From Jannaschia rubra (lineage in GTDB: Bacteria; Pseudomonadota; Alphaproteobacteria; Rhodobacterales; Rhodobacteraceae): a stretch of 64,000 nt of DNA. Under the pieces are notes generated by a model. It was not told where the DNA came from. It was given only the letters and a program-made list of their open reading frames with translations, and did no database searches. Location: positions 1 through 64,000 of the forward strand of contig NZ_CXPG01000009.1 in assembly GCF_001403735.1 (NCBI RefSeq), in the 5' to 3' direction. Made by a program: the position numbers and the translations under genes. Each line of letters starts with the position of its first letter. Position 1 is the stretch's first letter. Below are positions 43,356 through 51,662 of this stretch, piece by piece.

Positions 43356-44365
43356 GCGTCCTGATCGACGGGCTGCAGTATGCCAACTGGTCCGAAGGGA
43401 TCTTCCGGCAGATGCGCGCGGGAGGCGTCGATGCCGTCCACGTCACGATCGCCTATCACGAGACCTTCCGCGAGACGGTGCTGAACATCGAACGCTGGAA
43501 CCGCTGGTTCGAGGCTCATCCCGACCTCATCTTCCAGGGCCGGACCGGCGCCGATGTGACCCTTGCGCATGAGACGGGCCGCACGGCGATCTTCTTCGGC
43601 TCCCAGAACCCCTCGTGTATCGAGGACGACATCGGGCTGGTCGAGGTGCTTCATACGCTCGGCCTGCGGTTCATGCAGCTCAGCTACAACAACCAGTCGC
43701 TGCTGGCCTCGGGCTGCTACGAGAACGACGACACCGGACTGACGCGCATGGGTCGTGCCGTGGTGGCCGAGATGAACCGCGTGGGGCTCGTGGTGGACAT
43801 GAGCCATTCGGGCGAGCGGTCCACGCGTGAGGCGATCGACCAGTCGACCCGACCCATCGCCATCACCCACGCCAACCCGGCAAGCTGGCACCCCGCCCTG
43901 CGCAACAAGTCCGACGACCTGCTGCGGGCCCTGGGCGAGGGCGGCGGGATGCTGGGGCTGTCGGCCTATCCGCACCACCTGCTGAGCGGCAGCGCCTGCA
44001 CGCTGCAATCCTGGTGCGACATGGCCGCGCGCGCCGTCGATCTGGTCGGGCCGGAGGGCGTGGGCATCGGCACCGACCTTTGCCAGGACCAGCCCGACAG
44101 CATCGTCGACTGGATGCGGACGGGCCGCTGGACCAAGACCGTGGACTACGGCGAGGGGAGCGCGGAGGCGCCCGGATTCCCGCCGATGCCCGACTGGTTC
44201 CACGACAACCGCGATCTGGCCGGCATCCGCGGCGGGCTGCTGGCCGCCGGCCTCGACCGCGCGACGGTCGATGGCGTGATGGGCGGCAACTGGCACGCCT
44301 TTTTCAATCGGAGCTTCGGCGCGCAGAGCGCGTCGCCGGGGATGCAAAGCCGCGCCGCCGAATAG
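43352..44365 (+). CDS. M19 membrane-dipeptidase homologue with altered metal site
   Basis: This 337-residue amidohydrolase-fold protein resembles renal dipeptidase (M19). DMSHSGERS (His152), AITHANP (His173) and GVGIGTDLC (Asp242) match three conserved active-site positions. However, the N-terminal HxD metal pair is absent (the region reads LIDGLQYANWS), and the bridging Glu of the usual EGG segment is replaced (FFGSQNPS). It therefore cannot bind the canonical dinuclear zinc centre in the same way. It has no signal peptide. Its ATG overlaps the aldehyde dehydrogenase stop (ATGA). It may hydrolyse a cyclic or amide substrate, or have a mononuclear site. Confidence 0.8.
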   Translation: MSVLIDGLQYANWSEGIFRQMRAGGVDAVHVTIAYHETFRETVLNIERWNRWFEAHPDLIFQGRTGADVTLAHETGRTAIFFGSQNPSCIEDDIGLVEVLHTLGLRFMQLSYNNQSLLASGCYENDDTGLTRMGRAVVAEMNRVGLVVDMSHSGERSTREAIDQSTRPIAITHANPASWHPALRNKSDDLLRALGEGGGMLGLSAYPHHLLSGSACTLQSWCDMAARAVDLVGPEGVGIGTDLCQDQPDSIVDWMRTGRWTKTVDYGEGSAEAPGFPPMPDWFHDNRDLAGIRGGLLAAGLDRATVDGVMGGNWHAFFNRSFGAQSASPGMQSRAAE

Positions 44366-44399
44366 GACGCGGAACCATCACGTTCAGGGAGGGAACCAG

Positions 44400-45959
44400 A
44401 TGAGCGATACCGACACGGAGACGGACATCCAGTCCGGTCGCATCGACAAGCCGCTGTTCGCGGTCGCGGTCGGGTTCATCCTGCTGTTCTGCGCCTATGC
44501 GCTGTTCGACATCGACGGCCTGTCCGCGCTGGTGGACGCGGGCTTCGCGTTCTCGGCACGGTACTTCGGCCTTTACTGGCAGGTGCTTCTGCTGGCGACG
44601 TTCCTGATCGGCCTCGTGGTCTGCGTCCTGCCGGGGGCGGGGACGATAATGGGAGGCCTCGCGCGGCCGGAGTTCAGGCTGTTCAGCTGGGGGTCGATGA
44701 TCATGTGCACCCTTTTGGCGGGGGGCGGCGTGTTCTGGGCGGCGGGCGAGCCCATAGCGCATTTCCTGTCGGCGCCGCCGATCTTTGCGGACGTCGGCGA
44801 CGACCCGCAGGCCCGCGCGAGTGCTGCGCTGGCGCAGAGCTTCCTGCATTGGGGGTTCCTCGCCTGGGCGATCCTGGGGTCGCTGACGACGGTGATGCTG
44901 ATGCATTACCATTACGACAAGGGCTTGCCGCTTGCGCCGCGCACGCTGCTCTATCCGGTCTTCGGGGACCGGGCCATCCACGGACCCATCGGGTTGATCG
45001 CGGATGCGTCCTGCGTGATCGCGGTCGTGGCGGGGACCGTGGGGCCGATCGGGTTCCTCGGATTGCAGATGTCCTATGGCCTGAACGCGCTGACGGGGGT
45101 GCCCGACACCTTCACCACGCAGGCCATCGCCGTGCTGGCGCTCGTCGGGGTCTATACCGTCTCGGCCATCACGGGGCTGACCCGGGGCATCCAGCTTCTG
45201 TCGCGGATCAACGTGATCCTGGCCTTGGCACTTCTGGCCTTCATGCTGGTTGCGGGGCCTACGACGGGGATCTTCTCGGGCTTCTTCGGGGGGATGAAAG
45301 TGTATCTTGGCAACTTCTTCCAGATGGCGCTTCACCGGGGCGAGGCGGGGGTCTTCGGTGATCCGGGCTGGCTCGGCTGGTGGACGGTGTTCTTCTGGGG
45401 CTGGTTCATGGGGTACGGGCCGCTCATGGCGATCTTCATCGCCCGCGTGAGCCGCGGCCGGTCGATCCGCCAGATCATCGTGATGCTCTCCATCGTGGCC
45501 CCCATCGTCACCAACTTCTGGTTCACGATCATCGGCGGGTCCGGCATCTTCTTCGAGATCGCCCAGCCCGGCGTGATCTCGGGCCCGTTCGAGGGGTTCA
45601 ACCTGCCCGCGGGCCTGCTGGCCATCACCCAGGCGATGCCGCTGGGGCTGATGCTGTCGGTGCTGTTCCTCGTCCTGACTATGTTCTTCGTCGCCACGAC
45701 CAGCGATTCGATGAGCTACGTCATCTCGGCCGCCATGTCCGAGGGAGAGCCCACGGCCGGCCTTCGGGCGTTCTGGGGCCTTGTCATGGGGGTGATGGCG
45801 CTGATCCTGATCTCGACGGGCGCGGGGGGCATCGGCAAGCTGCAGAGCTTCATCGTGGTGACCGCCGTGCCCGTGTCGCTGATCCTGCTCCCGTCGCTGT
45901 GGGATGCCGTCCGCATCACGCTGATGCTGGGTCGCGCAGGCAGGACAGTCCACGCCTGA
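44400..45959 (+). CDS. BCCT-family transporter
   Basis: This 519-residue protein with 12 predicted membrane helices belongs to the betaine/carnitine/choline transporter family. FSWGSMIMCTLLAGGGVFWAAGEP, FLHWGFLAWAILG and WWTVFFWGWFMGYGPLMAIFIARVSRGRSIR match conserved BCCT segments (key residues W, G and R in the last). The N-terminal tail is short, with no long osmosensory C-terminal extension, so a nutritional role is more likely than osmoprotection. GGGAGGGA precedes ATG 44400. Within this cluster it is the obvious importer of the substrate. Confidence 0.9.
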   Translation: MSDTDTETDIQSGRIDKPLFAVAVGFILLFCAYALFDIDGLSALVDAGFAFSARYFGLYWQVLLLATFLIGLVVCVLPGAGTIMGGLARPEFRLFSWGSMIMCTLLAGGGVFWAAGEPIAHFLSAPPIFADVGDDPQARASAALAQSFLHWGFLAWAILGSLTTVMLMHYHYDKGLPLAPRTLLYPVFGDRAIHGPIGLIADASCVIAVVAGTVGPIGFLGLQMSYGLNALTGVPDTFTTQAIAVLALVGVYTVSAITGLTRGIQLLSRINVILALALLAFMLVAGPTTGIFSGFFGGMKVYLGNFFQMALHRGEAGVFGDPGWLGWWTVFFWGWFMGYGPLMAIFIARVSRGRSIRQIIVMLSIVAPIVTNFWFTIIGGSGIFFEIAQPGVISGPFEGFNLPAGLLAITQAMPLGLMLSVLFLVLTMFFVATTSDSMSYVISAAMSEGEPTAGLRAFWGLVMGVMALILISTGAGGIGKLQSFIVVTAVPVSLILLPSLWDAVRITLMLGRAGRTVHA

Positions 45960-46024
45960 CAGGGCGCGTGGCGGACGCAAGGGCCGCCACGGCCGTCGAT
46001 CCGTCACCTTGGGGAGGAAACGTG

Positions 46025-47701
46025 ATGTCCAGAACCGATCTTCATCCGATGCCCGACGTCGCCGCCTTCCGCCGGCCCGCGTCGGAGGTCATGCGTCTGG
46101 CGCGCATGGGGTGCAGCCATCCGACCCGTCTGTCGTTCCTGCGGACCCTGCTGCGACGGATGCGGACCGAAGGGTGGCGCATCGACCGGCCCGTATGGGA
46201 GGTGGACGACCGGGGCGTGGGCCATGCCGTCTACCGCGTGCGGGGCGGGGCGCATGCCTATAGCCTCGTCGCCTTCGCGCATGACCTTCCCGATGAGATG
46301 CGGTCGGATCGGGTGATCGCCACCGCATGGGACGCGACCTTTACCCTGTTCGACGGCGAGCCTTCGCCCGCCGACATCGAGCGTCTGCGCGCCAACGTGC
46401 CCTTGCAGGAAGCGGGCCGGGTCACCACGCGGGAGCTGACGCTGGCGCGCGCGAACCGGTCGGTGCGCCTGGTCCGCCACGTGATCGAGGCGCTGTCCGA
46501 AGGCCGCCAGCCCGACCTGAAGGAAATCGCGGCCGTTGGCTATCTGATGCGGACGACCGCGGTCTACGGGTCGGGCAAGTTCGGCGCCGCCGACCGCGCC
46601 GACATCGCCGATCGCCCCGAACTCGCCGCGCCCTTCCAGGTCGAGATGCTGACTGTCTGGCTGATCCGGGCCTTCACCGTGGACATCGTGGAGCACATGG
46701 CCGCCGTGCGCGGCGGCGTGGGGGCGGTGCGTCTCGACCCCGCGATCAGGCGGACGCTGGGCGTGGGCAATTCGACGGGGCTCGGCATGGCGCCCTTCGT
46801 GGTCCGCCACCCCATCCTTCTCAACAACTGGATGATGGCGCGGGAGGAGGCGTTGGCGCGCGTCCGCCACCAGCCCTCTGCGACGCCCGAAGCCGTGACC
46901 GAACTGCGCCGCGTGCTGGACCTGGCCATCCGGAACGCCGCCGCCTGGACATCCGAACATCCGGTTCAGGTGGCCAAGCTGGGTGACCTTCGGCGCGACC
47001 TGGACCTCGTGTCGGATCAGTTGACGCGATGGAACACCGGGCAATCGCGCCCCTGGGACGCATTGTGGCGATGGGGCGCGGGCACGCTGAGTTGCGAGGG
47101 GCAGGAGGCGCTTCTGTCGCTGATGCTGGAGCCGCACGGCGACCTGGTGGACGATCTGGCCACGACCATGGGCGCGGACGAGGCGGCGGCCTTCCGTCTG
47201 GACGGCGCGATGCGCGTGGGCGACCTGCGCGCGGTGCTGGCGGATCGCTATGGGTGGGCGCTGGCCATCGACTTCACCGCGCCCGAGAACGTGGCGCGGT
47301 TCTGGTACGTCTCGGAGGAGAAGCTGGAGCCCAGGCTGGGCGAGCGCGCAATAGAGGAAGGCGCCGCTCGGGAGCAGCCGCTCTGCATTGCGCGCCTGGC
47401 GAGTGAGTTGGAGGGGACGCTGCGCGACTACCCGGACGATGCGCCGGTCGCCACCGTCCTGCTGGCGCACCCGGAGCATCGGTTCATGGTGCGGCGGGCA
47501 CAAGTCGCGCGCTTCCACCCCTACGCCGAGGTCCGCGACAACCTGATCGCGGCCGACATGCTGCCCATCGACCTGCTGCGCAGCAAGCTCGCGTTCTTCG
47601 GCGCCACCCGGTTCGACCCAAGGTCCGACCGCTGGGTCCGGATCAACCTGTTCCAGGGAGCGCCCTATCCCGACGAGATCGGATCGGAGGGGCCGCGATG
47701 A
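46025..47701 (+). CDS. Conserved-looking protein of unknown function, 558 residues
   Basis: I do not recognise a family. The start may be ATG 46025 or the adjacent GTG 46022; GGGGAGGAAA lies just upstream. The chain is soluble, without signal peptide or membrane helices, and rich in Arg and Trp. Distinctive segments are HPMPDVAAFRRPASEVMRLA near the N-terminus, SLVAFAHDLPDE, TAVYGSGKFGAADRADI, GNSTGLGMAPFVVRHPIL and RINLFQGAPYPDE at the C-terminus. Its stop overlaps the next start by four bases, so it is coupled to the DUF3726 protein. The pattern of invariant-looking Gly/Ser/His-rich loops suggests an enzyme. It is probably a core component of the pathway encoded from 41904. Confidence 0.8.
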   Translation: MSRTDLHPMPDVAAFRRPASEVMRLARMGCSHPTRLSFLRTLLRRMRTEGWRIDRPVWEVDDRGVGHAVYRVRGGAHAYSLVAFAHDLPDEMRSDRVIATAWDATFTLFDGEPSPADIERLRANVPLQEAGRVTTRELTLARANRSVRLVRHVIEALSEGRQPDLKEIAAVGYLMRTTAVYGSGKFGAADRADIADRPELAAPFQVEMLTVWLIRAFTVDIVEHMAAVRGGVGAVRLDPAIRRTLGVGNSTGLGMAPFVVRHPILLNNWMMAREEALARVRHQPSATPEAVTELRRVLDLAIRNAAAWTSEHPVQVAKLGDLRRDLDLVSDQLTRWNTGQSRPWDALWRWGAGTLSCEGQEALLSLMLEPHGDLVDDLATTMGADEAAAFRLDGAMRVGDLRAVLADRYGWALAIDFTAPENVARFWYVSEEKLEPRLGERAIEEGAAREQPLCIARLASELEGTLRDYPDDAPVATVLLAHPEHRFMVRRAQVARFHPYAEVRDNLIAADMLPIDLLRSKLAFFGATRFDPRSDRWVRINLFQGAPYPDEIGSEGPR

Positions 47702-48414
47702 CCGTCGAACCGTTGGACCAGACGCGCGGCGATTCGACGCCCTTCCTCAATGGCGCCCGGACCGCTGCGCTGTCGCGCAACGAAGTGGCCGCGCTCTGCA
47801 TGAAGGCCGCACGCGGCGCGGGCATGTCCTGGGGGCTGGCGGAGGAGGCGGGGTTTGCCGCAGCCTGGCTCGTCCAGCATGGGTTCGACGGGCCGCGGTA
47901 TCTGCACGCCTATCTGGCGGAGGCGCAGGGCCGCGCCTGGTCCGATCTCTGCCCCACGGTCGCGCCGGGCGAATGGCGCGCGCCGGAGGGTCGGACGCTC
48001 TGCCCGGTGTCGCTGGGCGCCACGCTCTGCGATCATGCGACTTTGGCCGAGGGATTGGCTGAAGGCTGCCCGTTGAGGATCGGCCCGGTGGATCACCCGG
48101 TGCTTCTGGTGCCGTTCCTTGCGACGATCGCCGGGGCCGCGGACATCCGGATCGAGCTGGAATGGGCCGATGGGTCGGTCTGCATCGGCGGTGATCCGGG
48201 CGATCTGGCCGGGGCCATGGACGGGCTGGCCGGATCAGCCGCGCTGTCGCTGACTGCGCGGCCCGGCCCCGCGCGCGCGCCGGCGGCTGCCGCATCGCCC
48301 CCGATCGATGCCGACACCATCGCCGCGCTGAACGCATTGGCCATGCGGACGACCGTTCCGCCGTCGGAGGCGTCCCGCGCGGGCGCCGGATCGACGGCAA
48401 GCGACAACGACTGA
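47698..48414 (+). CDS. DUF3726 domain protein
   Basis: This 238-residue protein resembles DUF3726. The typical N-terminal region LSRNEVAALCMKAARGAGMSWGLAEEAGFAA is visible (key residues N-E-V, K-A-A-R-G-A-G and W-G-x-A-E-E-A around residues 27-57). The C-terminal third is Ala/Pro-rich and probably disordered. The function of the family is unknown. ATG 47698 overlaps the stop of the 558-residue protein, implying a stoichiometric pair or complex. Confidence 0.78.
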   Translation: MTVEPLDQTRGDSTPFLNGARTAALSRNEVAALCMKAARGAGMSWGLAEEAGFAAAWLVQHGFDGPRYLHAYLAEAQGRAWSDLCPTVAPGEWRAPEGRTLCPVSLGATLCDHATLAEGLAEGCPLRIGPVDHPVLLVPFLATIAGAADIRIELEWADGSVCIGGDPGDLAGAMDGLAGSAALSLTARPGPARAPAAAASPPIDADTIAALNALAMRTTVPPSEASRAGAGSTASDND

Positions 48415-48432
48415 CCCCGAAAGGAAATGACC

Positions 48433-48792
48433 ATGACCCTTCACCGTCTGAACCCCGGCCCGCGCATGAGCCAGGCCGTCTGCATCGGCGATATCGCCTT
48501 TCTCGCCGGGCAGGTGCCCGACGACCTGACTGCCGATATCGGCGAGCAGACCCGTCAGGTCCTGACCAAGATCGACGCCGTGGTCGAGACGCTGGGCGCC
48601 GCCAAGGGGGACATCGCCTCGGTCCAGGTCTGGCTGAGCGACATGGCCGATTTCCAGGGGATGAACGCGGTCTGGGACGACTGGGTCGACGGCGAGGCGC
48701 CGCCCGCCCGCGCCACCGGCGGCTTGGCCCTCGCCCGCCCCGGCATGAAGGTCGAGATGATCGCCGTCGTGGCGCTTGGCCGCACGAAGTAG
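48433..48792 (+). CDS. RidA/YjgF-family protein
   Basis: This 119-residue protein is of the Rid (enamine/imine deaminase) superfamily. ATG 48433 is chosen over ATG 48427 because AAGGA at 48421 is then correctly spaced. Marks are VCIGDIAFLAGQVPDD, IDAVVETLGAAKGDI and VWLSDMADFQGMNAVWDDW. The Arg that positions the substrate carboxylate in RidA is retained in PPARATGG. It would deaminate a reactive enamine/imine intermediate. As last gene of the cluster, it suggests the pathway produces such an intermediate. Confidence 0.88.
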   Translation: MTLHRLNPGPRMSQAVCIGDIAFLAGQVPDDLTADIGEQTRQVLTKIDAVVETLGAAKGDIASVQVWLSDMADFQGMNAVWDDWVDGEAPPARATGGLALARPGMKVEMIAVVALGRTK

Positions 48793-48829
48793 GGGACGGT
48801 CCGGCGGGGCAGTGGCGCGACGGGTTATC

Positions 48830-49345
48830 CGCGCGCCGCTGTCTTGCGGAACCGTCGTTCAGGTGATGCCCTGCGCCACCTCGGCGGGCGGGATTGACCT
48901 GCGCACTTCGAAAAAGGGCCGAAAAGAACGCCGGGGCGCATTCGGAATGCAGCTGGCACGTCAGCGGCCGGTCGCCGTTGCGCGAAATGGCGTATCTGCG
49001 GAAGTCCGACGGGACGATCACCTCCGCACCATTGGGCAGAACGGCGATCTGGCCTTGGTGCCAGGCCATCTACGCAATCCCGCCGCCCTCCACCTTGTAT
49101 CGGACCGGACCCACGGACCAGCGGCCGGCAAACTTCTGGACTGTGCTGCCGGGCGCTTGCGTGAGGATCTGATGGCCGAAGCACACGCGGACGATCTACG
49201 CCCTCTCCCCGTAGGCCGCGCCCAGGAACTGCTGGAAGGGCGGGAGCCAGACGTGACCTTCGAAGGCCCCGAACCGCGACCCGGTGATGAGCCAACCATC
49301 TGCGGCCGTCACGTTATCGGATGAAGGGCGTTCTTCGGGAACTAG
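48830..49345 (-). pseudogene. Class I glutamine amidotransferase (PuuD-like), decayed
   Basis: One reading frame on the minus strand preserves the family in order: DGWLITGSRFGAFEGHVWLP, then VCFGHQI with the nucleophile Cys, then MAWHQGQIAVLPNGAEVI, then CQLHSECAPAFFSALF with the His and Glu of the triad. The frame is broken by TAG at 49196-49198 and TAG at 49070-49072. The N-terminal about 40 residues are also not recognisable. Stand-alone GATases of this form sit in polyamine clusters and cleave gamma-glutamyl intermediates. It lies downstream of puuB in the same orientation. Confidence 0.8.
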
Positions 49346-49908
49346 ATGGCCGGTTCTTCGCGGACGCCTTCGTGCACGAACCCTGTCACAAAAAGGGTCG
49401 GGATGGCGAAAGAGACGACGGCCGTGATCGGGCCCGGACTTCGGGGCGCGGGATGTCGTCCACGAACGACAGCACGTTTTCACTGGTCGGAGCGTTGGCC
49501 GCACCGCCACGCGCCCGAACGATTTCGCCGTTGGCGGGGGCGTTGATGTACGGCGAGGAATGCAGGCACCGCAGGTGAGGCCGCACCGCTTCCGGAGACA
49601 CCCGCGCTTGCGGTAGATCCTTCGTCCACTCGGAATGGGTCGAGCCCGATTCAGTCGAGGAGGGGGGCATGATCTTGATCGAGGGGACGGCGACGTGGTG
49701 TCACGTCGATCCGCTCGGCAGATGGGCTTTCGGAACCTCGTTGCTGTCGAAGACATCGTAGTCGGTCTTCATGCAGGTTTCCGCCTCGACGTTCGTGATC
49801 GTGTCTTTGGCAACATGGTCGGACCTGCTGTCGATATCGAGGTCACCCTCGGCCATGGAGTTCCGCGAAGGGGCCGATGGCCGCCGCGCCAAGGCACTCG
49901 TTCTTCGG
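49346..49908. other. Degenerate stretch between puuB and the GATase remnant
   Basis: About 560 bases show coding-like base composition on the minus strand, but the frames are repeatedly broken. Short pieces look protein-like, for example HSSPYINAPANGEIVRARGG and ITAVVSFAIPTLFVTGFV, the latter perhaps part of a membrane helix. I cannot assign them to a family. It is probably the remains of another gene of the same catabolic operon. Confidence 0.5.
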
Positions 49909-51222
49909 CTACACGCCCAGACGATCCCGCAGTCCGTACCACCACGATCCGATAACGGAGTAAGGCACGCGCAGGGCCCGGCCTCCGGGGAACGGATACC
50001 AGGGCAACGACGCGAAGACGTCGAAACGGGACAGGTCGCCCGTGATCGCTTCCGACAGGATCCGGCCGAAGGTATGCGATCCGGTGACGCCGTGACCGCT
50101 GTAGCCATGGGCAAAATAGGTGTTCGCGCCGATGCGGCCCATCTGCGGCACCCGGCTGAACGACAGGGCGAAATTGCCGCTCCAGGCATATTCGACCTTG
50201 ACGTGCGCCAGTTGCGGAAAGACCGCGGCGAGGTTCCGGCGCAGCTTGGCCTCGATGTCGCGGGGATCGGCCCCGCCATAGACCGTGCCGCCGCCGAACA
50301 GCAGCCGCTTGTCCGCCGAAAGCCGGTAGTAGTCGAGGATGTAGCGGATATCCTCGATGCAGTCGTCACCGGGGATGAGTGACGCTGCAAGGTCCGGATC
50401 GAGCGGTTCGGTCGCCATGACCTGCGTGGAGACGGGCATGACCCGCGCCGCCAGCTTCGGGACCACCTCCCCCAGATAGGCATTGCCGCAGAGGACGAGC
50501 GTCCTGCACGTCACCTTCCCCTGCGCGGTCGTGACCGTTGGCGACGGGGCTTCCGTATCCACCTTGGTCACCGGCGACATCTCGTAGATCGTGCCGCCGA
50601 GGCTCTCGAACGCCGCCGCTTCGCCCAGAGCGAGGTTCAGCGGATGCATGTGCCCGCCCGTGCGGTCGATCAACCCGCCGGCATAGAGATCGGAGCGGAC
50701 ATGGTCGCGCAACTGCTCGCGGTCCAGCATCTCTTGGTTGTCGATGCCGTAGCTGGCCCAGAGGGCGCGACGCTCCTCCAGTTCGCGCATATGCGCGCCG
50801 GTGAGGCCGACGAAGATGTTGTTGTCCTTGAGGTCGCAGGCGATCCCGTAGGTCGCGACCCGTTCGCGGATGATCTCGCCGCCTTCCTGAACCATTCCGG
50901 CGACGAAGTGCGCCGTGTCCTGTCCATAGCGTTTCCGGATCGTCTGCAGGCTGGCGTTCAGGCCGTTGACGATCTGCCCGCCATTGCGCCCCGACGCCCC
51001 CCAGCCCACGCGCGCCCCTTCGACGATGACGACGCTGTGGCCTTTCTCAGCCAGATGCAGCGCCGTGGACAAGCCGCTGTATCCTGCGCCGACGACGCAG
51101 ATATCGGCCTCTATCTCGCCTTTGAGGCTGGGTCGGTCGGGGGCAGGGTTGGCCGAGGCGGCATAATAGCTGTTCGTGTGCCGCCCGTCGCCCGCATAGG
51201 ACATCTCGCTCCGCGCATTCAT
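49909..51222 (-). CDS. puuB: Gamma-glutamylputrescine oxidase-like FAD oxidoreductase
   Basis: This 437-residue DAO-family flavoprotein resembles PuuB/OrdL. The FAD motif is ADICVVGAGYSGLSTALHLAE (key residues G-A-G-x-S-G), followed by RVGWGASGRNGGQIVNG, the hallmark of the PuuB group. The C-terminal FAD-binding strand includes YFAHGYSGHGVTGSHTFGRI. ATG 51222 follows GGAGA and overlaps the stop of the glutamine-synthetase remnant (ATGA). PuuB oxidises gamma-glutamylated polyamines to the aldehyde. Its upstream synthetase and downstream amidotransferase are decayed, so its present substrate is uncertain. Confidence 0.88.
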   Translation of the reverse strand: MNARSEMSYAGDGRHTNSYYAASANPAPDRPSLKGEIEADICVVGAGYSGLSTALHLAEKGHSVVIVEGARVGWGASGRNGGQIVNGLNASLQTIRKRYGQDTAHFVAGMVQEGGEIIRERVATYGIACDLKDNNIFVGLTGAHMRELEERRALWASYGIDNQEMLDREQLRDHVRSDLYAGGLIDRTGGHMHPLNLALGEAAAFESLGGTIYEMSPVTKVDTEAPSPTVTTAQGKVTCRTLVLCGNAYLGEVVPKLAARVMPVSTQVMATEPLDPDLAASLIPGDDCIEDIRYILDYYRLSADKRLLFGGGTVYGGADPRDIEAKLRRNLAAVFPQLAHVKVEYAWSGNFALSFSRVPQMGRIGANTYFAHGYSGHGVTGSHTFGRILSEAITGDLSRFDVFASLPWYPFPGGRALRVPYSVIGSWWYGLRDRLGV

Positions 51223-51545
51223 CAGACGGTCTCCAGATAGCTGTGATATTCGTACTGGGTGACCTGCCGGTCGAGGCACATCGGTTCCGGGCGCTTGCAA
51301 TGATGACAGATCCTTCCCGCATCGCCAGTCTCGAAGACGAAGGCGCTGGCCTCGATATCCTCGCTCCGGATGTCTGTCACGGCGCGGGACACGGGCGTCC
51401 GCATCGCACCCGCCAGGACCCTTTCGGGATTATTCAGGTCCAGCGGCTTTCCGGGCAGCAGGCCGTTCCGGTCGCAGGTGCAAGCCAGGACATTCGAGAT
51501 ACCCGCCTCTAGCGAAAGCCAGCCAAGGCTATCCATGTCCCTCAT
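51222..51545 (-). pseudogene. Glutamine synthetase-type (PuuA-like) C-terminal remnant
   Basis: The last about 107 residues of a type-I/gamma-glutamylpolyamine synthetase are recognisable. LSLEAGISNVLACTCDRNGL matches the ANPYLxxAAxLAAG region, PGKPLDLNNPE the following loop, and CLDRQVTQYEYHSYLETV the family C-terminus. Everything N-terminal of this, including the ATP and ammonia sites, is missing. The remnant lies directly upstream of puuB with a 4-base overlap, so it marks where the intact gene once led the operon. Confidence 0.72.
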
Positions 51546-51573
51546 CGGAATGTATCGCTCATGTGATATTATT

Positions 51574-51592
51574 TTGTGACGTATGATCACAA
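51574..51592. promoter_or_regulatory. Probable GntR operator
   Basis: TTGTGA (51574-51579) and TCACAA (51587-51592) form a perfect inverted repeat with a 7-base spacer. It lies in an AT-rich gap between the divergent puu remnant and the GntR regulator gene. A further TGTGAT half-site lies just upstream at 51562-51567. FCD-type GntR regulators bind palindromes of this size. Confidence 0.65.
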
Positions 51593-51662
51593 TTTGCCTA
51601 GTGTCAACGGCGGCCTTTGGCCTGTGACCCGTGAAGACATCAACGGGAGGCTCGGAACGCAC

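Noticed and set aside
51546-51662. Upstream extension of the glutamine synthetase remnant
   Set aside because: The open frame continues to 51662 but passes through the AT-rich operator region and has no similarity to the family.
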